NCBI GenBank assembly: GCA_016765135.1 | Contig: JAESQN010000030.1 | Location: 62,001-126,000, forward strand | DNA length: 64,000 nt | Direction: 5' to 3' | From: Robiginitomaculum sp. | GTDB lineage: Bacteria; Pseudomonadota; Alphaproteobacteria; Caulobacterales; Maricaulaceae | Shown here: positions 45,300 to 53,947 of the stretch, one piece after another | Layout of the letters: each line of letters opens with the position of its first letter | Position numbering within the stretch: position 1 is the first letter of the stretch | Program-made: the position numbers and the translations under genes | Notes under the pieces: model-generated | Seen by the model: the letters and a program-made list of their open reading frames with translations, nothing else | The model's database searches: none | Told to the model about the DNA's origin: nothing

Positions 45300-45812
45300 A
45301 TGGGTGTTAAGAAAAAAATTCTGGTGGGCTGGCTCGCGTTTGAAGCTGCCGGCTTGTTGATTGCCCTGCCCGCCGCCGCCCAGATCGTCGACCGTGTCAT
45401 GTTCAGTGTCCCGCCCCGCGCTGCCCATATCATCACACCAATAGCACCAGGACTTACCGAAGTCGTGGTTGCGTCTAACGCCCCATTTAACATTATTTCA
45501 CAAGGTGCCATCGGAGAAATGCAGTTAAGCTTGCACGTAAACGGCACCATTAACGGCACCAATTTTGGCGGACAGGCCCAACACCCCGGCTCCATATCCG
45601 AATGCGTAACGCCGACCAGCCCCGCGCCCACCTCGCTTTATATGGCCACCAGAAAAACCGCCGCCAACCGGGGCGAGGTTATCGGTCAGGCAGTCATGAT
45701 ACGCATAAAATACGACCCGAGCCTAAACCCGACCTTCACGGTTAAAACCCAAAACCAACCAGAAGCAAAATCCGCAACACAAGCCCCAACCTGCACAGGC
45801 GTTTCGAGCTAG
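45300..45812 (+). CDS. Exported or membrane-anchored protein, unknown function
   Basis: A 170-residue protein with an N-terminal hydrophobic segment after MGVKKK that fits a signal peptide or anchor ending ALPAAAQ. The rest is rich in Thr, Asn and Pro (VASNAPFNIISQGAIGEMQL; NGTINGTNFGGQ), with a Cys near the middle and one near the end. I do not recognise a family. Two upstream in-frame codons exist; the ATG at 45300 has the better ribosome site. Confidence 0.6.
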   Translation: MGVKKKILVGWLAFEAAGLLIALPAAAQIVDRVMFSVPPRAAHIITPIAPGLTEVVVASNAPFNIISQGAIGEMQLSLHVNGTINGTNFGGQAQHPGSISECVTPTSPAPTSLYMATRKTAANRGEVIGQAVMIRIKYDPSLNPTFTVKTQNQPEAKSATQAPTCTGVSS

Positions 45813-45929
45813 GTTACATGGCTACTTGGTTTTGTTACGAGCTATTGGGGAAACACGGTGTTTTCCCGCCTAATTTTATTATTCCCAAAATCTAATCCAC
45901 GGTTCCTTGGAGGCGTATATGGTGCGTCC

Positions 45930-46688
45930 ATGAAACTTGATTTGATCGCTATTGAGAAACTTTGTCCGGCCGGGATTACGCCTTTGGCGGAGTTGCGGGC
46001 GTTTGTTTTGGTGTTGGTGCGGGTGATCGAACTAGGAATTGGCGGCGCCAGGGACGTTAAATCTTACGCCCACATGTTGGCGCAACATAGCCAAGAATTG
46101 CGCACAAAAACCCGCAGCAATTTGAACCTCAAGATCAAGGCTTGGGTGTTGGCTTGTCCCGAACGCATCATCTTGGTGCGCTCTATGATCGGCGAAGCGG
46201 CCATAAGAAACTGGGTTGCTCGGCTCCGGGCTGCTTATACTGCACCCAGAAATATGGGAGATAGGCGGGAGAAAAAACCTGATGCGGAACGCAGGGACAA
46301 GCCGCGCTCATACAAACCGCGCATTGGCAAACCCTTTGCTCTGGTCAGGCTGTCGGAGGTTGAAAAACTGCTCCCGTTTCGGCCCCGCTGGCCGCGCAAA
46401 GTCCGCCCGGTATTCTCTAGCGGCACCGGGAATGTGCGACATGCGGCGCGTTTAGCATGTACTGAACATGCGGAAAAACCGCACCAGTTACACACGCCGC
46501 GCCCGCAAAAACCAATAAGGTTTTTCCCCTCAGAGCTGGGCATAAAAATCCGGGAACCGGCAGCCGAACAGGCGGCACAAAAATATGGTGAAGACCCGCC
46601 ACCGGAAATATCTGGTGAACCAAGCCAAACGCAGCCCGACAAACAAGGCACTGGCCCGGAAAATCCCCGACCACAAAAACCACCTTAA
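45930..46688 (+). CDS. Basic, proline-rich protein of unknown function
   Basis: A ~252-residue protein. The N-terminal ~95 residues are helical (MKLDLIAIEKLCPAGI... LRAFVLVLVRVIELG; ...KAWVLACPERI). The C-terminal ~150 residues are very rich in Lys, Arg and Pro and end in an acidic, proline-rich tail. Cytoplasmic. I do not recognise a family. Start assignment is uncertain because no strong ribosome site precedes the ATG at 45930. Confidence 0.55.
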   Translation: MKLDLIAIEKLCPAGITPLAELRAFVLVLVRVIELGIGGARDVKSYAHMLAQHSQELRTKTRSNLNLKIKAWVLACPERIILVRSMIGEAAIRNWVARLRAAYTAPRNMGDRREKKPDAERRDKPRSYKPRIGKPFALVRLSEVEKLLPFRPRWPRKVRPVFSSGTGNVRHAARLACTEHAEKPHQLHTPRPQKPIRFFPSELGIKIREPAAEQAAQKYGEDPPPEISGEPSQTQPDKQGTGPENPRPQKPP

Positions 46689-46792
46689 ACTACGGCTAAA
46701 AGCCCGGCCTTTTCGATAAAACCGCATGAAGGCTAAACCAAAATCCCGCAAACCAATACACAAAAGCCGTTGCACATTTTCCACAAAAGCGT

Positions 46793-46821
46793 TTGCACTG
46801 GAGGGGGGGCTCGGATATAGA
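46793..46821 (+). promoter_or_regulatory. Promoter of tRNA-Cys
   Basis: A -35 box TTGCAC (46793-46798) and a -10 box TATAGA (46816-46821) with a 17-bp spacer containing a run of seven G. This puts the start site about 20 bp before the tRNA. Confidence 0.65.
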
Positions 46822-46850
46822 GCGCACACTATTGACTTATGATCTCCTCT

Positions 46851-46924
46851 GGCACCATGGCGGAGTGGTTACGCAGCGGATTGCAAATCCGTGTACCCCG
46901 GTTCGATTCCGGGTGGTGCCTCCA
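46851..46924 (+). tRNA. tRNA-Cys (GCA)
   Basis: Cloverleaf: acceptor ggcacca pairs with tggtgcc, anticodon loop ttGCAaa, T-arm ccggttcgattccgg, discriminator t, encoded CCA at 46922-46924. The gene is 74 nt including CCA. The SulP gene starts 42 bp downstream. Confidence 0.97.
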
Positions 46925-46965
46925 ATTTTCTCTCAATTGACAAACCCTATAATGGATATGACCTT

Positions 46966-48588
46966 ATGAAGCCGACTTTGAGTGCTTTTGCAAAAAACCT
47001 GTCCTTTACCAAATGGCGCAACCCGGATTTTACCACATTCACGCCGGTACGCATTAAGATAGAGGTTTTGGCCGGGCTAACGGTGGCTTTGGCGCTTGTG
47101 CCTGAGGCCGTTGCGTTTTCCATTGTCGCACATGTTAATCCCTTGGTGGGCTTGTACGCCGCATTTATTGTTGGCTTGATCACTGCCGTTTTTGGCGGGC
47201 GACCGGGTATGATTTCCGGCGCGACCGGGGCTTTGGCCGTGGTCATGGTCGAGCTTGTTCTGCGCCACGGTGTTGAGTATTTGTTCGCGACTGTGATCTT
47301 GATGGGTATCATGCAGATATTTGCCGGCGTGTTACATTTGGGCAAATTTATCCGATTGGTGCCACATTCCGTCATGCTTGGTTTTGTTAACGGGCTGGCA
47401 ATAGTGATTTTGCTGTCGCAACTTGATATGTTCAAAACTGGCCCCGAAGGTGCTAAAGTCTGGATGGATATGGTGCCGCTCATTACGATGGTCGGCTTGG
47501 TTGGCCTGACGATGTCAATCATCTGGGTCATGCCGAAAATCACCAATGTCATTCCGGCGCCTTTGGCAGGCATTGGCATAGTGGCCGCCATTGTTCTGGG
47601 GTTCGGTATTGATGTGCCGGATGTTGGGTCCATGGCGTCCATCAAGGGCGGCCTGCCCACATTCCATATCCCGGATTTGCCTGCATTTACCAGCCTGGCT
47701 GATGTGAAGGATTTACTGGTTATCATTCTCCCCTACGCCTTTATTCTGGGATCGATCGGTTTGATCGAAAGCTTATTGACGCTCAACCTGGTTGGGGAAA
47801 TGACTGGAAAACGCGGCGGGGCTTCACGGGAATGTGTCGCCCAGGGTATCGCCAACACCGTTACCGGATTTTTCGGCGGCATGGGCGGTTGCGCCATGAT
47901 CGGGCAATCCATGATCAATGTGAAATCCGGTGGCCGCACGCGGCTGTCCGGCATTTCCGCCGCTTTGTTTTTGCTGGCATTTATCCTTGTGGGGTCGGGT
48001 ATAATCGAGCGCATTCCTCTGGCGGCTTTGGTCGGGGTGATGTTCATGGTGGTGATCGGGACATTTGCCTGGCGCAGCCTGATGATCATGCGCAAAATCC
48101 CGCTCACCGATGCTTTGGTGATTATTCTGGTGACAGCCGTAACTGTCATGACAGACTTGGCTACGGCGGTTGTTGTCGGTGTGATCGTCTCGGCTTTGGC
48201 GTTCGCGTGGAGCACGGCGACAAAAACCATGTCCGTCATAGAAGAACCAGACGAGGACACAAAAATATACAAGCTTGAAGGCCCATTGTTTTTTGGTTCC
48301 ATCGAAAGCTTTGTCGATTTGTTTGACCCGGAAAACGACCCGGATAGGGTTATCATTGATTTTATGAACAGCCGGGTGGTTGATCAATCCGCCCTGCAAG
48401 CTATCGAAGACTTGGCATTTAAATATAAATCTCGCGGCAAAGACTTGCAACTCCGGCATCTGGCCAAAGACTGCCATCAATTATTAAAGCGGGCAGGACA
48501 GTTAATAAAAGACACAGACGCTGACCCGGATTACCAAATAGCCGTAGACTATTCAGTAAAAACCGGGATCTTAGGCGGCGGGCATTAA
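46966..48588 (+). CDS. SulP family anion transporter with STAS domain
   Basis: A 540-residue inner-membrane carrier with about ten to twelve helices; the SulP core begins EVLAGLTVALALVPEAVAFSIVAHVNPLVGLYAAF. A C-terminal STAS domain (~435-540) with VIIDFMNSRVVDQSALQAIEDLA is present. Substrates are usually sulfate or bicarbonate; here unknown. The ATG at 46966 lies 42 bp after tRNA-Cys, so read-through from the tRNA promoter is likely. It converges with pepA. Confidence 0.92.
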   Translation: MKPTLSAFAKNLSFTKWRNPDFTTFTPVRIKIEVLAGLTVALALVPEAVAFSIVAHVNPLVGLYAAFIVGLITAVFGGRPGMISGATGALAVVMVELVLRHGVEYLFATVILMGIMQIFAGVLHLGKFIRLVPHSVMLGFVNGLAIVILLSQLDMFKTGPEGAKVWMDMVPLITMVGLVGLTMSIIWVMPKITNVIPAPLAGIGIVAAIVLGFGIDVPDVGSMASIKGGLPTFHIPDLPAFTSLADVKDLLVIILPYAFILGSIGLIESLLTLNLVGEMTGKRGGASRECVAQGIANTVTGFFGGMGGCAMIGQSMINVKSGGRTRLSGISAALFLLAFILVGSGIIERIPLAALVGVMFMVVIGTFAWRSLMIMRKIPLTDALVIILVTAVTVMTDLATAVVVGVIVSALAFAWSTATKTMSVIEEPDEDTKIYKLEGPLFFGSIESFVDLFDPENDPDRVIIDFMNSRVVDQSALQAIEDLAFKYKSRGKDLQLRHLAKDCHQLLKRAGQLIKDTDADPDYQIAVDYSVKTGILGGGH

Positions 48589-48605
48589 CCCGGGAGCTGT
48601 CACGA

Positions 48606-50153
48606 TTATGGCGCCGCGTGGTGCTCGCGTACGACAGCATCTAAAAACCTTACGCCCCATCCGGCATGACCTTTTGGCGTGGTTGGTGTGGCTTTAGTTA
48701 CCCAGTCCACACCTGCAATATCCAAATGCACCCAAACACGGTCTTCGTCGACAAATGTTCCGATGACCGCTGCGCCAATGCTGGCACCCGGACTGCCCGC
48801 CGTGCTTTTGATGTCTGCGATGTCAGAGCTAATGGCTTTGAAGTGGTTTTTGTTGAGCGGCAATGGCCAAACATCTTCGCCGGCCAGTTTGCCGATCCGC
48901 ATCATGTCTTCAGCCAAGTCCCAATCGCGCGTGATCACAACGCCGTAATCAGCACCCAAAGCGCGTGCCGCCGATCCAGTCAGGGTTGCAATGTCAATCA
49001 GCAAACGCGGGTCATATTCTTTTTGAACATAGGTGACCGCATCAGCAAGGACGAGACGGCCTTCGGCATCAGTTGACATTACTTCGATAGTCTTGCCGCT
49101 CATGGTCGTTAACACATCACCCGGACGAATAGCGTCCCGCGACGGCATGTTTTCTGCCATTGCCATAACCCCAACCAAATTGACTTTATCGCCGCGCATG
49201 GCCGTCGCATACAAAGTACCGGCAACCGCTGCTGCGCCAGAAAGATCAGACTTCATCTGCCATTGGCCGGTATTTGGTTTTATGCTAATGCCGCCGGTGT
49301 CAAAGGTAATGCCTTTTCCGGCCAATGCGATCGGCGCTTCGTCTTTCGCACCGCCCATATATGAGACGATGACAAGGCGCGGGTCATGAATGGAGCCTTG
49401 CCCAACGCCGAGCAGGGCGCCCATATTGTGCCGCTTCATTTGCGAGACACCCATGACTTCTATTTTGACATTGGCAACGCCTTTAAATAGCTCGCGTACG
49501 CCCTGGGCATAACTTTCAGGGTATATAGATTTGCCAGGCTCCGTTCCCATGTCGCGGGCAAACCTTACACCGGTTATGATATGGCTTAAATCATTTTCAT
49601 ACAACGCTTTGGAAGCTGCAAACCCGTCTGAAAGGAAGCTAACTGTTCGGTTTTTACCAGTCTTTTTTTCCTTATATTTCTCAAACTTATATGAGCTTAG
49701 CGCATAGCCCATAGCAAGTTGCGCGGCACTTTGCTCAACCGTCGTGTTCAGACCTTCAGCAATGACGCTTATGCCGTAATCATTGTTGCTAACCTGGGCG
49801 ACATATCCACCAAGATCGCGAAGCTTGCGCACGGATAGATCATCTGATCCGGTGCCGATCACAATGATAGACTTGTACGGGCTTAAGCCAAAAAGATGTA
49901 ATTTATTACCAAATTTTCCTTTATAGTCGGCATCTTCTAGTGCGGTCTCAAGTCGACCCCCGGTTTTGGTATTTACGTCCGCCACTGCCGTGCTGAATGT
50001 GCCGTCCTTATTCACAAATATCGCGATATGTTCAGCACCCAACTTTACATCTTCAAATTCAAACCTGTTTTTGCTAGCCTTGGCAGTGGCCGTATGCGCT
50101 AGCATGCTTAATAAAATAAAGATAAGTCCAATTTTAGAAAATAGTCGTCTCAT
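48606..50153 (-). CDS. Exported M17 leucyl aminopeptidase
   Basis: Metallo-aminopeptidase of the M17 (PepA) family, 515 residues. Unlike classical cytosolic PepA, it has an N-terminal signal peptide (IGLIFILLSMLAHTATA). Catalytic parts include GKGITFDTGGISIKPN, MKSDLSGAAAV, and STDAEGRLVLADA, where the usual NTDAEGR motif has Ser in place of Asn. Metal ligands (Asp, Glu, Lys) are retained. GGAG seven bases before the ATG at 50153 fixes the start. It converges with the SulP gene. Confidence 0.93.
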   Translation of the reverse strand: MRRLFSKIGLIFILLSMLAHTATAKASKNRFEFEDVKLGAEHIAIFVNKDGTFSTAVADVNTKTGGRLETALEDADYKGKFGNKLHLFGLSPYKSIIVIGTGSDDLSVRKLRDLGGYVAQVSNNDYGISVIAEGLNTTVEQSAAQLAMGYALSSYKFEKYKEKKTGKNRTVSFLSDGFAASKALYENDLSHIITGVRFARDMGTEPGKSIYPESYAQGVRELFKGVANVKIEVMGVSQMKRHNMGALLGVGQGSIHDPRLVIVSYMGGAKDEAPIALAGKGITFDTGGISIKPNTGQWQMKSDLSGAAAVAGTLYATAMRGDKVNLVGVMAMAENMPSRDAIRPGDVLTTMSGKTIEVMSTDAEGRLVLADAVTYVQKEYDPRLLIDIATLTGSAARALGADYGVVITRDWDLAEDMMRIGKLAGEDVWPLPLNKNHFKAISSDIADIKSTAGSPGASIGAAVIGTFVDEDRVWVHLDIAGVDWVTKATPTTPKGHAGWGVRFLDAVVREHHAAP

Positions 50154-50399
50154 GAAAAACTCCGGTAATACCCTCATATTAAAATACCCCCATATTACGG
50201 GATACTCATAAGGAGAGCGATTGAGGCGACCATCACGACCAGCCTTTGCTTAGGTGTTACTAAACCTGTGAAGATACTAACCTCTTATTGTCGTAAGTCC
50301 AGAGCCACTTATGCGTACTCTTTAATGTTAGGGGTATTGCCTGTTATCAAAGGATTCACCAATCTGAATCAAATCTAAAAATAATTGCGCCCGTTAACT

Positions 50400-50499
50400 T
50401 TATCTTAACTCTGTTCCTTAATAAAGGAGAAGTCTTCTCTTGAAGACACCCCACCATTCACCTAACACCTTCGGGAGCTTTCGGGCTCCCTCTTTTTTT
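50400..50499 (+). ncRNA. Probable small RNA with terminator (unknown)
   Basis: A non-coding stretch upstream of tRNA-Asn contains a tight hairpin (gtcttc-tctt-gaagac, 50432-50447), then an unpaired pyrimidine-rich stretch (ccaccattcacct), then a Rho-independent terminator at 50473-50499. This arrangement looks like a trans-acting sRNA. Alternatively it is the leader or trailer of an unseen gene. No promoter is convincingly identified, so the 5' boundary is approximate. Confidence 0.45.
50473..50499 (+). terminator. Rho-independent terminator
   Basis: Stem gggagc/gctccc with a six-nt loop (tttcgg), then a T-run of seven after ctc. It terminates plus-strand transcription about 155 bp before tRNA-Asn. 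Confidence 0.85.
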
Positions 50500-50653
50500 G
50501 CCTAAATGTTACTTGGGTTTTTTGCCGAAATATAACTTGGAAAAAACTTCAGCTTGGTGTAAAATAATTGTTGTCGTGAGGTGAGACTTGGTGCTATCAG
50601 GCACGACCTTAACGAAATGAGGCGGGTCACCAACCCGATAATAAAGTGAGTAT

Positions 50654-50729
50654 TCCGCAATAGCTCAGTTGGTAGAGCAATTGACTGTTAATCAATGGGT
50701 CGCAGGTTCGAGTCCTGCTTGCGGAGCCA
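50654..50729 (+). tRNA. tRNA-Asn (GTT)
   Basis: Cloverleaf: acceptor tccgcaa pairs with ttgcgga, anticodon loop ctGTTaa, T-arm gcaggttcgagtcctgc, discriminator g, encoded CCA at 50727-50729. 76 nt. Fragments of its 3' end recur at 50781 (direct) and 54296 (inverted), so this tRNA has served as an integration target. Confidence 0.97.
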
Positions 50730-50780
50730 CTCAACAATTTTATCTCACTGATTCACCTACATTTTTTATAAAACCATCAA

Positions 50781-50794
50781 AGGTTCGAGTCCTG
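50781..50794 (+). repeat. Direct 14-bp copy of tRNA-Asn T-arm (att-like remnant)
   Basis: aggttcgagtcctg matches tRNA-Asn positions 50704-50717 exactly. With a one-base gap the similarity continues (ttgc). It lies 77 bp downstream of the tRNA in the same orientation, like a decayed attachment site left by an integrated element. Confidence 0.6.
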
Positions 50795-50899
50795 TTGCAA
50801 TAGACGTTTCGATTAAATTTTTTGCGTGCTCAGTTCATCATTCCATATTGAGGTTATGCCTGCTTCATCCTCCGAAGCAGACGTTAGAATTTTTCGTTA

Positions 50900-51346
50900 T
50901 TACGAATTAAGCAAACTCACTTTGCCTTTGCGTATCCAGAGAATTAGTAGATATAGAGCCAAACCAATTGATCCGAACATAAATGTTAGGGCTAGGCAAG
51001 GAGCGCGCCATAGTGCACCGATGCCGTTTTGTCTTCCGTCGCGGACAATCCACATGCCGACGAATAAATCGAACACTAGATAGTGTGTCCAGCCCGCAAG
51101 TGTTGAAATGGGGCTATCGAATAATAACATAACCGCTTTTAGGCTTCCCATGCCAGCGCCGAGAATGGGTGCTTCAAAGACCATGCCCCATCCCACAAAA
51201 AAGGCATATACGATTCCAAAAAGCAAAGGGATAAGCGCCGTTTGCGCAATTTTATCAGTCCATTTCCAGCTAGGCGCGAATATCAACAATATCCATACGG
51301 GCATGATACTTAGATTGATAAGACTATAGGTGATCTCGAAGTTCAT
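50900..51346 (-). CDS. ABA4-like family membrane protein (DUF4281)
   Basis: A 148-residue protein with four helices. The pattern MPVWILLIFAPSWKWTDKI near the N-terminus and GWTHYLVFDLFVGMWIVRDG in the middle is that of the ABA4-like/DUF4281 family, named for a plant neoxanthin synthesis protein. AAGGA at eight bases precedes the ATG. It lies in the accessory strip downstream of tRNA-Asn. Confidence 0.8.
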   Translation of the reverse strand: MNFEITYSLINLSIMPVWILLIFAPSWKWTDKIAQTALIPLLFGIVYAFFVGWGMVFEAPILGAGMGSLKAVMLLFDSPISTLAGWTHYLVFDLFVGMWIVRDGRQNGIGALWRAPCLALTFMFGSIGLALYLLILWIRKGKVSLLNS

Positions 51347-51409
51347 GATAACATCCTTGTCATAATAAAAAAATCATTCAGTTTACGCGGGTATTGTAAA
51401 CTTCAGGAA

Positions 51410-51859
51410 TTAGATGGTACCACCCAACACCATATGAGGCTGTCCATTTGATGTTCTCTCACTTGAAACACCGCCTGAATCGACCCTGCATGTAATACGT
51501 TTACGCATGTTCGAAAAACTTCCGAAGCTAACTACGTCGACTGGCTCATCTAAATCCAAAGTCAGTTTATATCGGGTCCCATTTGAGAGCTTTTGCATCC
51601 CAATGATTTCACCGACAATCTTTTGCCCAAGATAGATACCGTTTACAGTTTGGCCAATTCTAAGAGTTGATAATATCGAGTTTGTTTGGGCGGCAGCATA
51701 CAGGCCGTTCCAATCTTTATATCCGAATTGATGGGCAAGCATTTCTAGAGATTTACTATGACTTACAGAAATGCCATCATTAGCGAGTTCGGTTCTCAAT
51801 CGCTTGGCTTGTGTTTTTAGCGTGCCTATTGGCGGCACTTGGGAATGGTTATCACTCAT
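51410..51859 (-). CDS. Glyoxalase-related small protein (Glyoxalase_8-like)
   Basis: A 149-residue protein with N-terminal LKTQAKRLRTELANDGISVSHSKSLEMLAHQFGYKDWNGL, the typical Glyoxalase_8 helical domain. The C-terminal part forms a small beta domain of unknown function (IGQTVNGIYLGQKIVGEIIG). AAGG at eight bases precedes the ATG. It follows the accessory strip, upstream of the ABA4-like gene. Confidence 0.7.
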   Translation of the reverse strand: MSDNHSQVPPIGTLKTQAKRLRTELANDGISVSHSKSLEMLAHQFGYKDWNGLYAAAQTNSILSTLRIGQTVNGIYLGQKIVGEIIGMQKLSNGTRYKLTLDLDEPVDVVSFGSFSNMRKRITCRVDSGGVSSERTSNGQPHMVLGGTI

Positions 51860-52347
51860 CTTAAACCTTGTTCAGTTGAACACGCACTATTTTGAATGGA
51901 GCTTGCATTGCCATCTATGCGCATGTTGCTGACATGAAAAGATGATTTAAAATAAATGGACTTCACCATAGCTAAAAGCTTGCAAGCGGCAGGTGCCATA
52001 ACCTTCAAGCCCTATAATTCCTTCTAAATGAGTTGTCAATATTTATACAATTCATTCAGGCAACAAACTTTGTGTGAGAAAACGAATAATAGGCTTAGCT
52101 AACGTCTCCTCCTGCCCCCAATCCAGCCGAAAATAGCCAAGGTATTTTACCATCGGCCTATTTTTTAAATTTGTTGTTCACCTAAGAACCAATTAAATCG
52201 CTTTTAAATATTAGTTTGTTTCTAAATCGACCATCGAGATATGTTAGTCCATCCTTGTGTAACAAAGCGTATAATTTATTGTGTAACGCGCTTTGAATAA
52301 AAAACATCTATGTTGTTGTTATTACTATATATTATTTTTAAGATAGA
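51860..52347. other. AT-rich gene-free stretch
   Basis: No supported gene, RNA or clear repeat is visible in this ~490-bp stretch. Short AT-rich words and a tail of atat near 52325 precede the dead transposase. It may be remnant DNA of an integrated element. Confidence 0.5.
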
Positions 52348-52504
52348 CGCCGTATGGGACGCCATTTTTCTCAATGCTATCCTCACCGCGAAGACCATCC
52401 AGCACAATACGGATCTTCTCCTTGGCGCTATATTACCTACGGGCCTTGCGTTTGATGTCTTTAATAATGCGCCCCGATGAACGTCCTGTATGTTTCTGTC
52501 TCAT
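52348..52504 (-). pseudogene. IS3-family transposase OrfA remnant
   Basis: On the minus strand, starting at an ATG at 52504, the translation reads MRQKHTGRSSGRIIKDIKRK, then ARR, an in-frame stop (TAA), and YSAKEKIRIVLDGLRGEDSI. This is the N-terminal helix-turn-helix of an IS3-type OrfA, broken by a stop and truncated after about 50 codons. No inverted ends or OrfB remain nearby. Seen directly; the family is from established knowledge. Confidence 0.8.
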
Positions 52505-52690
52505 TTTATATGAAGACGGACACGGACGTAAGCACGAAGCCGGCGATAGGGTTCAACAACGGGGACTTGACATCACGGCGCCCATTACGGAAGGTGGATT
52601 TTGAAAAAGATGTCATCGCGGTTTTCACGCCTTGCAAACACATCGATAGTTACGCAACCGACATCAATAACCAGGAAATTCCCGCTCGCC

Positions 52691-53947
52691 ATGACCGCAC
52701 TCACAGATTTTTTTTCGCAATTTAAATTTCTGGGCGCTTATGCGCCCCTTGCTTCGCTCTTTGTCGCCCTGACGGGAACTATTGTTCTCGCTGTCTTGTC
52801 TAATCTCGTCGCCAAAAATTTCATTGTCGCGCTGATTAACCGATTGCTTCACAAATCAACATCGAAACGCGACGATATTCTCGCCCGGCGCAAGGTGTTT
52901 GAACGTCTGTCGCAACTGGCGCCAGCATTGGTGATTTACGCCCTTGCCCCTTATGTTCTGAGCGCCTACCCGGCACCGGGCGCTTTTATCGCCAAGTTGA
53001 GCCTGATCACCATTGTGGTGATCGGGGTTTTGTTTATCGACGCCCTGATCAACGCCGGGCTCGAAATATATGGCACGTATCGTGCCTCCAGAAATTTCCC
53101 AATCAAGAGCTTTGCGCAAGCTGCAAAGCTCATGCTTTATTTTTTGGGCGCTGTTTCAACCCTGTCGCTTATCCTCGGTCAATCGCCAATGACGTTTATC
53201 GCCGGGTTTGGCGCCTTTGCGGCGGTGTTGATGTTCGTTTTCAAAGACCCGATCCTAGGATTTGTGGCGGGGTTGCAGCTCTCGGCGAACCGCATGGTGG
53301 CGGTCGGCGACTGGATTGAAATGCCGAAATACGGCATCGACGGCGATGTCATGGAAATTGCTCTGACCACGGTGAAGATCAGAAATTTCGACAAGACCAT
53401 CACCACCGTGCCGACGCAAGCGCTGATCAATGATAGTTTCAAAAACTGGCGCGGCATGACGGAGACCGGCGGCCGGCGGATCAAACGGTCGATCTATCTG
53501 GACGTTGCGTCGGTGCGCTTTTGCGACGAGGAGATGTTGCGGCGATATTCGAAAATTCAGCATATCGCCGACTATCTGGACGAAAAACGCCGGGAGCTGA
53601 CGACGTATAATGAAACCCATATGAAGGACCCAGACGCCCTCGTTCCCGCAAGCCTTGTCAATGGCCGCCGGCTGACCAATGTCGGGACTTTTCGCGCCTA
53701 TCTTGAGGCGTATCTGCGCGCCCACCCAAAGATCAGCAAGACCCTCACCTTGCTGGTGCGCCAGTTACAGCCGACCGAGAACGGCCTGCCCATCGAGATT
53801 TATGTCTTCAGTACGCAAACTGACTGGGGGGTTTATGAGAGCATACAAGCCGATATTTTCGACCACATCCTCGCCGCCGCCCCGGAGTTCGATTTACGCA
53901 TTTTCCAAAACCCCACCGGCGGAGTTTTTGCGCGGCTAGGGGGGTAG
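52691..53947 (+). CDS. Mechanosensitive ion channel (MscS/YbdG-like)
   Basis: A 418-residue membrane protein. Five helices occupy ~10-190 and the pore helix plus MscS beta domain follow: GFGAFAAVLMFVFKDPILGFVAGLQLSANRMVAVGDWIEM, with GDVMEIALTTVKIRNFD and a large C-terminal cytoplasmic domain. It is expected to release osmolytes on hypo-osmotic shock. The GC content and codon choice are higher than in the surrounding DNA, so transfer is possible. The ATG at 52691 lacks a strong SD (AGGAA at ~13 bases). It lies downstream of the IS remnant. Confidence 0.88.
   Translation: MTALTDFFSQFKFLGAYAPLASLFVALTGTIVLAVLSNLVAKNFIVALINRLLHKSTSKRDDILARRKVFERLSQLAPALVIYALAPYVLSAYPAPGAFIAKLSLITIVVIGVLFIDALINAGLEIYGTYRASRNFPIKSFAQAAKLMLYFLGAVSTLSLILGQSPMTFIAGFGAFAAVLMFVFKDPILGFVAGLQLSANRMVAVGDWIEMPKYGIDGDVMEIALTTVKIRNFDKTITTVPTQALINDSFKNWRGMTETGGRRIKRSIYLDVASVRFCDEEMLRRYSKIQHIADYLDEKRRELTTYNETHMKDPDALVPASLVNGRRLTNVGTFRAYLEAYLRAHPKISKTLTLLVRQLQPTENGLPIEIYVFSTQTDWGVYESIQADIFDHILAAAPEFDLRIFQNPTGGVFARLGG

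Noticed and set aside
52374-52725. Two short plus-strand frames upstream of mscS
   Set aside because: They overlap the antisense transposase remnant and each other; no ribosome site or family.
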